Part shown: piece by piece, positions 15,331 through 24,951 of the stretch
How the letters are laid out: each line of letters opens with the position of its first letter
Position numbering within the stretch: the first letter of the stretch is position 1
Source: an uncultured Chryseobacterium sp.
GTDB lineage: Bacteria; Bacteroidota; Bacteroidia; Flavobacteriales; Weeksellaceae
Direction: 5' to 3'
DNA length: 64,000 bases
NCBI GenBank assembly: GCA_913775525.1
Contig: CAJYLH010000017.1
Location: 35,968-99,967, forward strand
Program-made: the position numbers and the translations under genes
The notes under the pieces: model-generated
The model's database searches: none
The model's input: the letters and a program-made list of their open reading frames with translations, nothing else
Told to the model about the DNA's origin: nothing

Positions 15331-17112
15331 TTACAGATCCCTTTTAACGTGTCCGGTTGCCGTGAGCGTATGGCTTCCGGATGTGTTCGTATAGGTACCG
15401 TTAACGGTAAAATCAATGTAATCCCCTACCGTTCCGAAGGAACTTATGTTAATCATCATATTTCCGTTACCCGGAAGAATATCTGCTCCTGCAACTACTA
15501 TTAAATAATCGGTAGTAAAAGTTGCTGCAGCTCCCAGCATATTGTTCTGTACAATGGAAAAATACGGACCGGCAGGATTCATTGAGCTTATTTTCAGCTG
15601 CTTTACAGGAATGTTGGGTGACGAGGAGGTTAACCCTGACCATTTTGCATCAAAGGATCCTAATACGGTAACTATAGTTTGATTATCTATTTTGTAGCTA
15701 ATGAATTCACTTGTAGAATTGCATACGGTAATATTGCCTAAGTTCATCAGGTTAGCGGTAGCCGTAAATGTAACTTCATTAGTCGTCTGCAAATTATTGA
15801 TATCAAGTCCTTCATAAGTAAACTGCGGATTTCCTGTACAGGAATAGGTATTGAAAGTGAAGTTGCCAGCGTTATCAACAGGAACCGACATATACTGGAA
15901 GAAGTTTCCGGCTCCGCCAGTTTTAAACACTACATAACCATCTGTTACATTCGCATTCGCACAGGTTTTCAGACTTCCCTTAATTGTATAAAGCAGTGAA
16001 GGTGGTGTCGGTAATAGGATATCCGGTAACACAATAGTACTTCCGGCTGTAAAGGGGCCTATATTAGCCGTATAGATCACAACATGGCAAGCGTCATATA
16101 CTTTTAACGTAAGTATTTCCCCTGCCGGTACAATGCCGGATACCATCCCGGTATTATCTGTGCTGCCATACACTTCATAAGCCTGCGACATTCTTTTTAA
16201 TGTTACTACAACATTCGATAAAGCCTGTCCGGAAGAGGTTTTAACATGAACTTTAACAGTGGCCTGAGGAAACTGTATATCACAGTTCCACCATGAAAAA
16301 TGGTTTACAGCTCCCACATATGCATTTCCGACTTTTGATGCAGTTCCTTCTTCATTCCACATCCCTGTTGTTTCATTATATGACCAAAGCGGAATAGTGG
16401 CAGGTGAATTTGACATTTGTGTGGCATCAATAGGAACAGTAATTTCAGCAGTATGCCCGTTGGCAATCTGAAGGTTCTGTCCCGAGCTCCCCGTCAATTG
16501 CACATGCAGCATCCCGAAGGTTTCCATTACCCTTGCATTTCCTGTTGCATTGGTAGCCAAAAAGGATCCCGGCATCAGTTCGTTAAGATAGGTATTGGAT
16601 GGTGCAAGATGATACAGTGATACCTTTACGTTTCCCGAATAAGCATTTCCGTTAGCATCTTTAAAACTTCCGTCAAATTTTACTTGGGTGCCGTCTGGCA
16701 GAGCAACTGTAGAAGCAGAACCTGCAGAAACTGCTGCCGTTGTAGTAACGGGGATCATCATGATGTTAATCCGGTTCATTCCATCTGTAGGAACCATTAC
16801 CCTTGATGCATTCACATATCCTGCTTTCGTCACTTTTACATGGGCAAAATTTTCACTGACCGATACATTCTTGAAAACAAATAACCCTTTGTTGTCAGTA
16901 GTGACTGTATTTGATCCGATACTAACCGTAGCACCGGAAACAGGCATTCCGCCGGTATCCAGAACTACACCCTGAAAATTCTTCTGAACCGCATTACCGA
17001 AATTATAGCTTGATCCCGGATTTGATTCCTCTTCGGGAGATTCTGAGAGATATCCGTCTTTACAGGAGAATACAAGCAATAAAAGCAATAATAATAAGTA
17101 GTTTTTCTTCAT
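15331..17112 (-). CDS. Surface lipoprotein with carboxypeptidase regulatory-like domains
   Basis: 593 residues. A leucine-run signal peptide ends in a lipobox with C17 (VFSCKDG). The acidic stretch just after the cysteine (KDGYLSESPEEE) resembles the lipoprotein export signal that directs Bacteroidota lipoproteins to the cell surface. An Ig-like carboxypeptidase regulatory domain follows (FQGVVLDTGGMPVSGATVSI, about 45-115), and further beta-rich repeats, one with VHVKTSSGQALSNVVVTLKR. No enzyme motif is seen. It probably acts as a surface adhesin or structural protein; no partner genes are evident. Confidence 0.75.
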   Translation of the reverse strand: MKKNYLLLLLLLLVFSCKDGYLSESPEEESNPGSSYNFGNAVQKNFQGVVLDTGGMPVSGATVSIGSNTVTTDNKGLFVFKNVSVSENFAHVKVTKAGYVNASRVMVPTDGMNRINIMMIPVTTTAAVSAGSASTVALPDGTQVKFDGSFKDANGNAYSGNVKVSLYHLAPSNTYLNELMPGSFLATNATGNARVMETFGMLHVQLTGSSGQNLQIANGHTAEITVPIDATQMSNSPATIPLWSYNETTGMWNEEGTASKVGNAYVGAVNHFSWWNCDIQFPQATVKVHVKTSSGQALSNVVVTLKRMSQAYEVYGSTDNTGMVSGIVPAGEILTLKVYDACHVVIYTANIGPFTAGSTIVLPDILLPTPPSLLYTIKGSLKTCANANVTDGYVVFKTGGAGNFFQYMSVPVDNAGNFTFNTYSCTGNPQFTYEGLDINNLQTTNEVTFTATANLMNLGNITVCNSTSEFISYKIDNQTIVTVLGSFDAKWSGLTSSSPNIPVKQLKISSMNPAGPYFSIVQNNMLGAAATFTTDYLIVVAGADILPGNGNMMINISSFGTVGDYIDFTVNGTYTNTSGSHTLTATGHVKRDL

Positions 17113-17319
17113 ATAAAATTTATTTAAGTTTTCCCTAAAGTAAGAATAATCATTATAGCCTAACCTGATTTCTAAATTATTTATATACTCATGTAATATT
17201 TCGCCGCTTACAATTGTCTTTTCAGTAGACCATTATCAATAGCAAATTTTTTAATCTAAAATTTATGTTCTGAAAATCAACAACTTGATTCAATCACTAA
17301 ATATTTTAAGTACTTTGTA

Positions 17320-17351
17320 TTGCATGATACTAAAATTAATATATATCTTTG
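17320..17351 (+). promoter_or_regulatory. Promoter of the outer-membrane barrel protein gene
   Basis: TTG, 21-nt spacer, then TATCTTTG (full TAnnTTTG match) followed by C. The predicted leader is about 43 nt to the ATG at 17399. Confidence 0.55.
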
Positions 17352-17398
17352 CAATGTTAGATAATAAAAAATACAAGCTATTAAATAGATTTACAATC

Positions 17399-19657
17399 AT
17401 GAAAACAACCATTCTCATTGCTGCCATATTCTTCACCGGTTTTACTTATGCCCAGGAGAAAAAAACGGATTCTGTAAAAACCAAGTCCATTGATGAAGTT
17501 ACCATCACGAAACAGGTATTTAAAAAACAAAGTGACCGTTTTGTTTATGACGTAGCAGCTTCACCGGTATCGAAAGGAAATACCACGTTTGACCTTTTGA
17601 AACAAATGCCCCTGTTGTCTACCACAGATGATAAGACACTGAAAATTGCCGGAAAAAATAATGCGTTGATCTACCTTAACGGAAGAAAGACCAATATGGA
17701 TGCGGAATCGCTGGTACAGTTCCTTAAAAATACCCCGGCTGAAAACATCCAGAAAATTGAGGTGATTACGGTTCCGGGAAGTGAATATCAGGTGGAATCA
17801 TCAGATGGCATCATTAATATCATCCTGAAGAAAAGAATGAGCGACGGAACCAGCGGCACCATGAGAATGTCCAACAGCCAGAATAAATACAATGCAAGCC
17901 AGGCGAGTTTTTCTGTCAACTACCGTAAGGATAAATTAGGCATCAGCTCCAGCCTCAGCGGAGGAGAAAATATTAACCCACAGTCCTATATCCTGAAGAA
18001 TGGAACAGGCAATATCAGGAATGAGTCCGTAGGAAATATTGATGATCCCAATAAAAATATCGGAGGTTACCTGAATATCGATTATCAGCTGAACGATAAA
18101 AGCAACCTTGCCCTTTCATGGAATTCCTGGGCTAACAAGAGCTATAATTCTACAATCGACCTTTTAAATACCATCACCCAGTATAGCAACGGAAACCTGA
18201 TTTCCACCAATTATACCCGCACCAAGAATAAGGAAGATGCCCGAAATTACAATAACTCAGTCAACCTTAATTATGAGCTGAAGCTGGACTCCCTCGGAAG
18301 CAAGCTAAATGTGAATGCAGCTTACCTCAACTATAAAAGGTTTCAATACTCTGATAATAAAACCATGCTGCCGGGTGCTGCCAATGACTTTTCACAGATC
18401 AGTAAAAAGATCATCCAGAATATCCCGCAACGCATCAATAACTTTTCCGGAACAGTAGATTATATCCAGAAATTTAAAAATGATTTTACATTCTCTGCGG
18501 GCGGTAATTTCAACAAGACCAAAACAGATAATGATACCCGGAATACCACCTTCAGTTACAGCTATAATGATGACGATACATTACTGAATACACAAACAAA
18601 GGAAGATCCGAATCACTTTATTTATGATGAAAACATTTATGGCCTTTACGTGACCTTCGAAAAGAAATTTTCTGATAAGTTTTCCGGAAAAGCCGGTGCC
18701 CGATATGAAATTACCAGCAGCCTCGGGACCTCAGATAATGCAAAACAGCCGGAATACCAGAGAATTGAACGTAACTACCAGAACCTGCTCCCTTACCTGA
18801 GCTTCAACTATGCCATCAATGATAAAAACAATCTTTCCTATTCATTTTCAAGCCGGATGAGAAGGCCGAGCTTCTGGGAACTGAATCCGGTAAAAAATAT
18901 CATCACCGAAAACAATTACACCCAAAACAATCCTTTTGTAAAGGCAGCGTCTACGTATAACCAGGAACTGACCTATATGTATAAGAATTCTTATTTCCTG
19001 ATTTTAAACCACTCCTTGTTTAAAAATGTTATTACCCAGGTTCCTTTGCAAAGGACCTATATGGAAAACAATATTGAAAAGGTACAGCTGGCCTACATCA
19101 GGACCAACTTCGGGAACAAGCAGGAAATGTCTGCGATGGCCGGAATCCAGAAAACATTCTTTAAAGGCTACCTGACCACGAACTTTAATGCGGGATTCCA
19201 GCATAATATCAATAACGGGACACTGAATACAGATCCTACTACGGGACAGGTATTCGACACCTATACCAATACAACGAAATCTACGAGTTTAATGATCCAA
19301 ACGAACAATACGATCCGGCTGGACAAGAACAAATCCTGGTTCCTCGGTGTAAATTATTTTTTCGTAGACAAGCAGCAGATCGAGCTTGGATTGCTTAAAA
19401 ACCTGATGAGCCTTGATATCAGTATCAAAAAAACCTGGAACGACTGGACCTTTGCCTTAAACCTTGAGGATGTACTGCGTACCAATATTGTAGAAATAGA
19501 AGATACACAGGCAAACGGGAACTATAATTACATCCGTAACGACCAGTACAACAGAGGAGGCACCTTCAGCATCACCTATAACTTCGGAAATAAAAAGGTG
19601 AAGAAAGTACGGGACATCGAAGGAGCTTCCGATGCCATCAAGAGCAGAACACGGTAA
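17399..19657 (+). CDS. Outer-membrane beta-barrel protein, TonB-dependent receptor-like
   Basis: About 752 residues from the MKTTILIAAIFFTGFTYAQ start, which gives a clean signal peptide; longer in-frame starts upstream overlap the promoter. A plug-like domain follows, with LLKQMPLLSTTDDKTLKIAG, LIYLNGRKTN and IEVITVPGSEYQVESSDGII. The rest is a long barrel with alternating aromatic strands, ending in aromatic-rich strands (GGTFSITYNFGNKKVKK). This is the OMP_b-brl_3 type, related to TonB-dependent receptors but with no N-terminal carboxypeptidase regulatory domain and no obvious TonB box. The ligand is unknown. A terminator follows. Confidence 0.85.
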   Translation: MKTTILIAAIFFTGFTYAQEKKTDSVKTKSIDEVTITKQVFKKQSDRFVYDVAASPVSKGNTTFDLLKQMPLLSTTDDKTLKIAGKNNALIYLNGRKTNMDAESLVQFLKNTPAENIQKIEVITVPGSEYQVESSDGIINIILKKRMSDGTSGTMRMSNSQNKYNASQASFSVNYRKDKLGISSSLSGGENINPQSYILKNGTGNIRNESVGNIDDPNKNIGGYLNIDYQLNDKSNLALSWNSWANKSYNSTIDLLNTITQYSNGNLISTNYTRTKNKEDARNYNNSVNLNYELKLDSLGSKLNVNAAYLNYKRFQYSDNKTMLPGAANDFSQISKKIIQNIPQRINNFSGTVDYIQKFKNDFTFSAGGNFNKTKTDNDTRNTTFSYSYNDDDTLLNTQTKEDPNHFIYDENIYGLYVTFEKKFSDKFSGKAGARYEITSSLGTSDNAKQPEYQRIERNYQNLLPYLSFNYAINDKNNLSYSFSSRMRRPSFWELNPVKNIITENNYTQNNPFVKAASTYNQELTYMYKNSYFLILNHSLFKNVITQVPLQRTYMENNIEKVQLAYIRTNFGNKQEMSAMAGIQKTFFKGYLTTNFNAGFQHNINNGTLNTDPTTGQVFDTYTNTTKSTSLMIQTNNTIRLDKNKSWFLGVNYFFVDKQQIELGLLKNLMSLDISIKKTWNDWTFALNLEDVLRTNIVEIEDTQANGNYNYIRNDQYNRGGTFSITYNFGNKKVKKVRDIEGASDAIKSRTR

Positions 19658-19692
19658 GAATTATCATTCTTCATATCAATTATTTTGTTATG

Positions 19693-19722
19693 ACCTGTCG
19701 GTGAATTCCGGCAGGTTTTGTT
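19693..19722 (+). terminator. Terminator after the outer-membrane barrel gene
   Basis: ACCTGTCGG / CCGGCAGGT, a 9-bp stem with one G-T pair and loop TGAATT, followed by a T-rich tail. Confidence 0.7.
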
Positions 19723-19734
19723 ATCTTTAAGAGT

Positions 19735-20583
19735 ATGGAGAGAAATATCATTTTTATAATCGGATTGGTTCTGGCTGCTTTTCAGATCGGTTGTAAGGAA
19801 AACAAGATAACAATGGGGAGTGATGCCTCATTTATTAAAAAGGAAAATGTTCTTTATGCTGAAAACAGAAATCCTGAACTGACCATGGACCTGTATATTC
19901 CGGAAAAGCATTCCCGTGAAAATAAAGATGTATTCATCATCATCCATGGCGGCGGCTGGCGCGGTGGCAATAAATCTGAACTGACATTTTTTACGCTGTC
20001 CATGATGAAAAAATTTCCGCATTCCGTTTTTGCCAACATCAATTACAGGCTCGCGTCAACGTCAAGATATGCATTGCCCAATCAGATCGATGACATCCGG
20101 GCTGCTATGAATTATGCAGAGAAAACACTAAACTTTCAGCCAAGATTCATCCTGCTGGGAAACAGTGCAGGAGGTCATCTGTCTATGCTGTATGCATATA
20201 AGTCCGATCCTGATAAGAAGGTAAAAGCGGTCATTACTATTGTGGGGCCTGCCGACCTGTCGGATCCCGGATTTAAACGTTATGATGATTACTCTTTTCT
20301 TGAAAGCCATCTGGTAGATCCCAAAGCAGCTCATGGATCACCGATGGCATTTGCCAGTCCTGTGGCCTGGGTCAGTTCCCATTCTGCTCCTACCCTTTCT
20401 TATTACGGAATCAATGACCAGGTGGTTACCTTTACACAAAAAAACATCCTGGATTCTGTGCTCAGTAAAAACAAGGTTCTTCATGAATCCTATGAATTTT
20501 CCGGAGGACATTCTGATTGGTACCAGGGTAAGAACGGGGAATTTCTTATCGGGAAAGTGGAGGATTTTTTGAAGAAACTTTAA
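19735..20583 (+). CDS. Alpha/beta hydrolase, lipid-anchored esterase-like
   Basis: 282 residues. The N-terminus is a signal peptide with a lipobox-like cysteine (C20, FQIGCKEN), so it is probably a lipoprotein. The oxyanion-hole motif HGGGW (71-75) and the nucleophile elbow GNSAGGH (S144) place it in the HSL/BD-FAE-type esterases; the C-terminal FSGGHSDW supplies the catalytic His. Enzymes of this group deacetylate xylan or cleave small esters. The GH43 enzyme next door, convergent, could act on the same plant polysaccharide, but they are not in one operon. Confidence 0.85.
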   Translation: MERNIIFIIGLVLAAFQIGCKENKITMGSDASFIKKENVLYAENRNPELTMDLYIPEKHSRENKDVFIIIHGGGWRGGNKSELTFFTLSMMKKFPHSVFANINYRLASTSRYALPNQIDDIRAAMNYAEKTLNFQPRFILLGNSAGGHLSMLYAYKSDPDKKVKAVITIVGPADLSDPGFKRYDDYSFLESHLVDPKAAHGSPMAFASPVAWVSSHSAPTLSYYGINDQVVTFTQKNILDSVLSKNKVLHESYEFSGGHSDWYQGKNGEFLIGKVEDFLKKL

Positions 20584-20607
20584 TATAAGTCCAAAATCTT
20601 AAAAGAT

Positions 20608-20637
20608 AAAACCATCGCTGTGAGTGATGGTTTTTTT
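20608..20637. terminator. Terminator between the esterase and GH43 genes
   Basis: AAACCATC-G-CT / AG-T-GATGGTTT hairpin followed by TTTTTT on the plus strand; the A-run on the other side lets it serve the convergent GH43 gene as well. Confidence 0.8.
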
Positions 20638-20667
20638 ATATGATTCTATGTTCAGTCAATTAATATA

Positions 20668-22425
20668 TTACTCCGATTTCACAATTTCTGTGCGCTCCGA
20701 AATCCCATTGGCGTTAAATGCTTCAATCTGGAAATAGTAGGCATCGGTACGGTCTGCTCCGGTAAAGAAATATTCGTTCTTTCCATACACCATGATGCTG
20801 CCATACATTTTGTCCGGGGATTTGCCCCAGGAAATGACATAGCCGTCCGCATCAGGATTTTGCTGCCATTTCATCCAGATGCTTCTTCTTTCCCCATATT
20901 TCTTGGGATCTGCTCTTAATGGGACAAAGTTCTGTACTTTAGCAGGAACAGCACCCGGACCTTTTCCGAAGACCCTGAATCCGCTTAAGGCAAATTTTCC
21001 GGTCGGCATTTTCAGGTTTTCCATTTTCAGGAACCGTGCCTGTGCAGGCTTTTCAAGCTCTATATAATCGTGAGGAACATCTTTGGTATTTTTGCTTTTA
21101 TCTACGATAACATGCCATTTTTTACCATCGCTGGAACCGTAAATTTTATACTGATGCATCTTTCCGAGTGTTTTACCCATAAATTCTGCGTCCTGGTCCG
21201 CATAATTGATCTGGATCGCATTGATGGTGGATACTTCACCCAGATCAGTCTGGAACCACTCCCCTGAGTTGCCGCTTTTGGCGCTCCAATAGGTTTTTAT
21301 ATCTTCATCTACAGCATAATTAGGCTGATATCCGCCTAACGTAGATGATACCTGTACAGGCTTATTGTAGTTCAGGAGCATCCATCCAGCAAACAATCCT
21401 TTGGAAAAATCTTTTCCCTGGGCATACTGAGGCAGGTAAGTAGGATAATCCCCATACGCTGTGTTGCAGTACATCACATCATCTTGATCAAATCCGGCCG
21501 GCCAGATGCCTAATCTTCTCTCGAAATTATTTTTGGTGGAAATGAATATCGTGGAGATATGCCACCAGTTTTTATAGTTATCTTCAAAAGTAGCTCCGTG
21601 CCCTGCCCCGCGTGCAAAACCTCCGGGCTTATAGGAAAACGGATTGTGCTGTTGGTATTCAAACCCCTCCAGAGGATTCTTGCTGACATATACCCCATCC
21701 GAATAGCCGCTGAATTCAGTAGCCGGCGCACCATACTGCATATAATATTTGCCGTTATGCTTGGTCATCCAAGCTCCTTCCACAAAAGGCTGCAGGAAAA
21801 CATTATCATTATATTCCCCGAAACGTTCCCAGCCATGATCTTCAGGCTTCAGTCTCACAATAGGTTTTACAAACCCTTCAGACTGAAGAGTTTTTACTTT
21901 CACTTCAGTCCCTAGCAGAGGCCATTCGTTGCTGGATCCCCAGTAGAGGTATAATTTATTCTTATCTTCATCATAATGAAAAGCAGGATCCCAGGCACCG
22001 ACTTTAAGCGTATCTACCGCTATTTTCCAGTCGTCTTTGGTAGGGTTCGTACTCTTCCAGACCGGGAAATCCTGTTCCCAGGTAGATCCGAACACATACA
22101 AGGTATCTTTCATTTTCCAGACGGCAGGTGCATTCAGGTCATGGATGTATTTATTGTCCCTCAGGAATTTCCTTTTTACGAATTTCCAGTCGAGCATATC
22201 GTCACTGTACCAGTATCCCTCCTGATTGGTAGAAAACAGGAACAGTTTGTTTTTAAAATTGACAATCACCGGATCTGCTGTAGCCCGATGTTTCCCCTGT
22301 TTTGAGAACACTTCAAACGGGGTATATCCGTAATCGATATTGATGGGGTTACAGAATGTTTTCTGCTGGGCCTGTGAGAAAAAACAAATGCAGATACCCA
22401 GGCTTACCAATAGCTTTCTTATCAT
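20668..22425 (-). CDS. Secreted family 43 glycoside hydrolase with discoidin-type carbohydrate-binding domain
   Basis: 585 residues with signal peptide (MIRKLLVSLGICICFFSQAQ). The five-bladed propeller has the GH43 general base in TADPVIV (D51), a later HDLNAPAVW acid and the acid Glu in FVEGAWMTKHNGKYY. A discoidin/F5-8C-like binding domain follows at about 355-480 (NYAVDEDIKTYWSAKSGNSG), and then a fibronectin-type domain (WMKWQQNPDADGYVISWG). GH43 enzymes cleave arabinose- or xylose-containing chains; the exact substrate is not visible. Likely secreted or on the cell surface. Confidence 0.88.
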   Translation of the reverse strand: MIRKLLVSLGICICFFSQAQQKTFCNPINIDYGYTPFEVFSKQGKHRATADPVIVNFKNKLFLFSTNQEGYWYSDDMLDWKFVKRKFLRDNKYIHDLNAPAVWKMKDTLYVFGSTWEQDFPVWKSTNPTKDDWKIAVDTLKVGAWDPAFHYDEDKNKLYLYWGSSNEWPLLGTEVKVKTLQSEGFVKPIVRLKPEDHGWERFGEYNDNVFLQPFVEGAWMTKHNGKYYMQYGAPATEFSGYSDGVYVSKNPLEGFEYQQHNPFSYKPGGFARGAGHGATFEDNYKNWWHISTIFISTKNNFERRLGIWPAGFDQDDVMYCNTAYGDYPTYLPQYAQGKDFSKGLFAGWMLLNYNKPVQVSSTLGGYQPNYAVDEDIKTYWSAKSGNSGEWFQTDLGEVSTINAIQINYADQDAEFMGKTLGKMHQYKIYGSSDGKKWHVIVDKSKNTKDVPHDYIELEKPAQARFLKMENLKMPTGKFALSGFRVFGKGPGAVPAKVQNFVPLRADPKKYGERRSIWMKWQQNPDADGYVISWGKSPDKMYGSIMVYGKNEYFFTGADRTDAYYFQIEAFNANGISERTEIVKSE

Positions 22426-22492
22426 AACAACATTTTACATTCTTACAAAGTTAGTGTAATTTTTTAAGCCGTTCCTGGCCTGTGATCATGAA

Positions 22493-22525
22493 AAATGTTC
22501 TGAATACAGGGTATTCAGAACATTT
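22493..22525 (-). terminator. Terminator of the CtlX gene
   Basis: A perfect 15-bp stem AAATGTTCTGAATAC / GTATTCAGAACATTT with a 3-nt loop, followed on the minus strand by more T residues. Confidence 0.85.
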
Positions 22526-22542
22526 AAATTATTTTTATTGAC

Positions 22543-23466
22543 TTATTTTTTCGGCAGGAAAACCTCAGCCAGCATGCATCGGGCACTGCCTCCGCCATTC
22601 ACTTCGATGGTATGTAAATCCGAATAAATGATTTCGCAATATTTTTCGATCGCTGAAAGCTGGTCGTTGCTTAATGAACGATACGCCGTTTCGCTCATGA
22701 CCAGGAACTTTTCACCATCCTTATTCTGTACCTGAAGCATATTTCCGGCAAACCGGTGCATCTGTTCTTCCGAGATTTCAATGATTTCCTTTCCTGAATT
22801 CTTGATGGTCTCTATTACCTTGGCTCTTTCCAGTTCATCATCGATGCAATCCAGGCAGATCACTACAAATTGATCTGCAACACACATCATTACATTGGTA
22901 TGATAAATTGGAAATCTTTCTGAACCCACAGTCTGATAAGAATGAAAAACGACCGGAGTAAAGCCATATTTTCCACAGAATTCCCGGAACAGGTTTTCAT
23001 CCAGCCTCAGGGAAACCGAACCGTAAGCAATTTTGTGGTCGTGGTCAAAAATCATACTTCCTGTTCCTTCCAGATAATGCCCCTGAATTTCCGGAAATGA
23101 CCAGTCATCAATCTCAGTTACCTGAAAGCCCTGGTTTCTGATGCTTTCGATAATATCTTCGCGCCTTTCCACTCTTCTGTTGGTGGCGAACATCGGATAC
23201 AGGACTACCTTTCCGTCCCGGTGGAAACTCACCCAGTTATTCGGGAAAATAGAATCCGGCGTATGAGGTTCTGCCGTATCTTTTATGGCAATCACAGTGA
23301 TTCCTTTGCTTCTGAGTTTTTCTGCAAAAGTTTTGAATTCTGCCAATGCCTTTTCCTGGATATCCAGTGCTTTCTGCTCGATCTGGAAATAATTGTTTTC
23401 TGCCGTTTCCGCATTAAAACCGAAGGCTATTGGTTCTATCATGAGTACTGTATCTGTTGTCTGCAT
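22543..23466 (-). CDS. ctlX: Citrulline utilisation hydrolase CtlX-like (amidinotransferase fold)
   Basis: 307 residues of the arginine-deiminase/amidinotransferase fold. Visible blocks: SIFPNNWVSFHRDGKVVLYP (substrate-binding Asn), the catalytic His-Glu region in QGHYLEGTGSM, and the catalytic Cys in VNGGGSARCMLAEVFLP near the C-terminus. This pattern belongs to the CtlX group, annotated as acting in citrulline/arginine catabolism. The upstream gene encodes a second enzyme of the same fold, so the two form a likely unit. Confidence 0.82.
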   Translation of the reverse strand: MQTTDTVLMIEPIAFGFNAETAENNYFQIEQKALDIQEKALAEFKTFAEKLRSKGITVIAIKDTAEPHTPDSIFPNNWVSFHRDGKVVLYPMFATNRRVERREDIIESIRNQGFQVTEIDDWSFPEIQGHYLEGTGSMIFDHDHKIAYGSVSLRLDENLFREFCGKYGFTPVVFHSYQTVGSERFPIYHTNVMMCVADQFVVICLDCIDDELERAKVIETIKNSGKEIIEISEEQMHRFAGNMLQVQNKDGEKFLVMSETAYRSLSNDQLSAIEKYCEIIYSDLHTIEVNGGGSARCMLAEVFLPKK

Positions 23467-23523
23467 TTTTTTTGATTTGAAATTTAAAGATTGAAAGATT
23501 AAGAGATTAAATCTTCTGTATTT

Positions 23524-24438
23524 TTACTCTCTCACTAACGGCATCGTAGAACACCTCAGCAGGCCTCCCATTTTTGAGATCTCACGGTAAGGGATTTCTT
23601 CTACAGTCATTCCCCATTCATTTCTGAGATAGTTGTTCATACGGGTGAAAGACCGGTCTGAGACCACCACGTCAGGAGCAATGGAAAAAATGTTCGGGAA
23701 CATTTCAAACATTTCTTCATCATTGATGTGGAAGCAGTTTTCTTCACCGAAGATATCAATGATCAGTCGGTAGTCACTTTCATCTACGAATCCGTTCTTG
23801 TAAATGATGCATTTATCCTCTCCTACCGGATTAAATGTGCAGTCCAAATGCAAAATACCTTCATAAGGGATCTTGTCATTTTTTCTCAGCTCAAGGTCAA
23901 TGATCCTTTTCTTGGGAAAATATTCTTTGAGGATTTCGATGGCATATTCGTTTGTCCTTGCCGTTTTGTAGCTCCGGTAATCTTCACTGAAGCATGTGCC
24001 GATAAAGAGGAAGTCATCCCAAACAATAACGTCTCCCCCTTCAATGTGCGCGGTTTCCGGGAGATTGATGATTTTTCTCCATGCCACTTTTTCAAACACT
24101 TTCTGGTAAGCGTCCTGCTCATCTGCCCGGTCTGCAATCACATTGGAAATGATCATCTTGTCATCGATTACAAAGGCTACATCCCTTGCAAAGACCTGAT
24201 TATAATGCTCGATAATGCTCGGGCGGAGTACCTCTACATCATATTTTTTAAGAACGGCCTCAAAGGCGTTCATTTCACTGATGATATCCTGCTCTTTCGG
24301 ATAGATGTTATTTTGAATGGAATGGTATGACTTGGCATCATAACTTTCGTCCAGGACAGGGACTGGGCCCATTGAATTGGGCTGGCCTAAAACCACTGTT
24401 TTCAGTCTTCCCGTTTCATTTTTTATATTTAGTTTCAT
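23524..24438 (-). CDS. Dimethylarginine dimethylaminohydrolase/arginine deiminase-family protein
   Basis: 304 residues from MKLNIKNETGRLKTVVLGQP; a longer in-frame start at 24486 is unlikely. The guanidino-modifying fold is shown by FARDVAFVIDDKMIISN, by IEGGDVIVWDDFLFIG, by the His in ILHLDCTFNPVG and by the Cys in GGLLRCSTMPLVRE at the extreme C-terminus. It probably hydrolyses a guanidine compound such as arginine or a methylarginine. The CtlX gene follows after 57 bp. The gap holds A/T-rich AAAGATT-type units seen elsewhere in this window. Confidence 0.82.
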   Translation of the reverse strand: MKLNIKNETGRLKTVVLGQPNSMGPVPVLDESYDAKSYHSIQNNIYPKEQDIISEMNAFEAVLKKYDVEVLRPSIIEHYNQVFARDVAFVIDDKMIISNVIADRADEQDAYQKVFEKVAWRKIINLPETAHIEGGDVIVWDDFLFIGTCFSEDYRSYKTARTNEYAIEILKEYFPKKRIIDLELRKNDKIPYEGILHLDCTFNPVGEDKCIIYKNGFVDESDYRLIIDIFGEENCFHINDEEMFEMFPNIFSIAPDVVVSDRSFTRMNNYLRNEWGMTVEEIPYREISKMGGLLRCSTMPLVRE

Positions 24439-24723
24439 AGGAATTTTATGGAAAATACAAATATAAGTAAAGGGCTGAACCCACAAAACTTTTGTATTTT
24501 CCCGGTACTTTAATTATTTATCCTGTAAAATAAAGCTATGCAGTTTTTACTTCGGAGAATTCCTCAATAACAATTGTTTTACCCTTTTAGACCTTACATT
24601 TTCAGATATTTTTAATAATATTCCGCATTGCATAAAATAAAAAAAATTTCATATTGATTATTTTCATAATTTAGGGATATAGTTCAGAGGGGACTATTTT
24701 CATTAACATCAAAACCAAAAACT

Positions 24724-24888
24724 ATGAACAGAAAAAAAGAAGTGCTGAAGAATGCACAGAAATTAGACAGAACCCATCAGAAATCCATTTTGGGCGGTGT
24801 AACAGCACCGGGAAGACGCTGCTGTGAGTATGATGACACAACAGGACAATGTACAGTCTGGACTTGTACAAAATGCTATTGTCCTTAG
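24724..24888 (+). CDS. Small double-glycine leader peptide, bacteriocin-like
   Basis: 54 residues. The N-terminal half is a charged leader (MNRKKEVLKNAQKLDRTHQK) ending in a Gly-Gly site (SILGG); the C-terminal 29 residues hold six cysteines in CC-x-C-x-C-x-C-x-C order (RRCCEYDD, TVWTCTKCYCP). This is the architecture of GG-leader peptides exported and cut by C39-peptidase ABC transporters. It stands alone between DDAH (divergent) and citrate synthase (convergent), with no modification or transport gene beside it. A strong terminator follows at once. I recognise the style (bacteriocin-like proteins are frequent in Chryseobacterium), not this peptide. Confidence 0.7.
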   Translation: MNRKKEVLKNAQKLDRTHQKSILGGVTAPGRRCCEYDDTTGQCTVWTCTKCYCP

Positions 24889-24908
24889 ATAAATTTTTAA
24901 TAAAGAAG

Positions 24909-24934
24909 AAGGCTGCCGAGCGGGCAGCCTTTCT
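24909..24934. terminator. Bidirectional terminator between the small peptide and citrate synthase
   Basis: AAGGCTGCC / GGCAGCCTT, a 9-bp GC-rich stem with loop GAGCG, and T-rich flanks on both strands. Confidence 0.85.
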
Positions 24935-24951
24935 TGTATATGATCGGGATA

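Noticed and set aside
17344-17398. Earlier ATG at 17354 as start of the outer-membrane protein
   Set aside because: It lies 2 nt after the -7 element and would put 15 polar residues before the signal peptide; the ATG at 17399 fits better.
23728-24330. 200-aa open frame on the plus strand
   Set aside because: It lies fully antisense to the DDAH-family gene, whose protein motifs are complete; no independent support.
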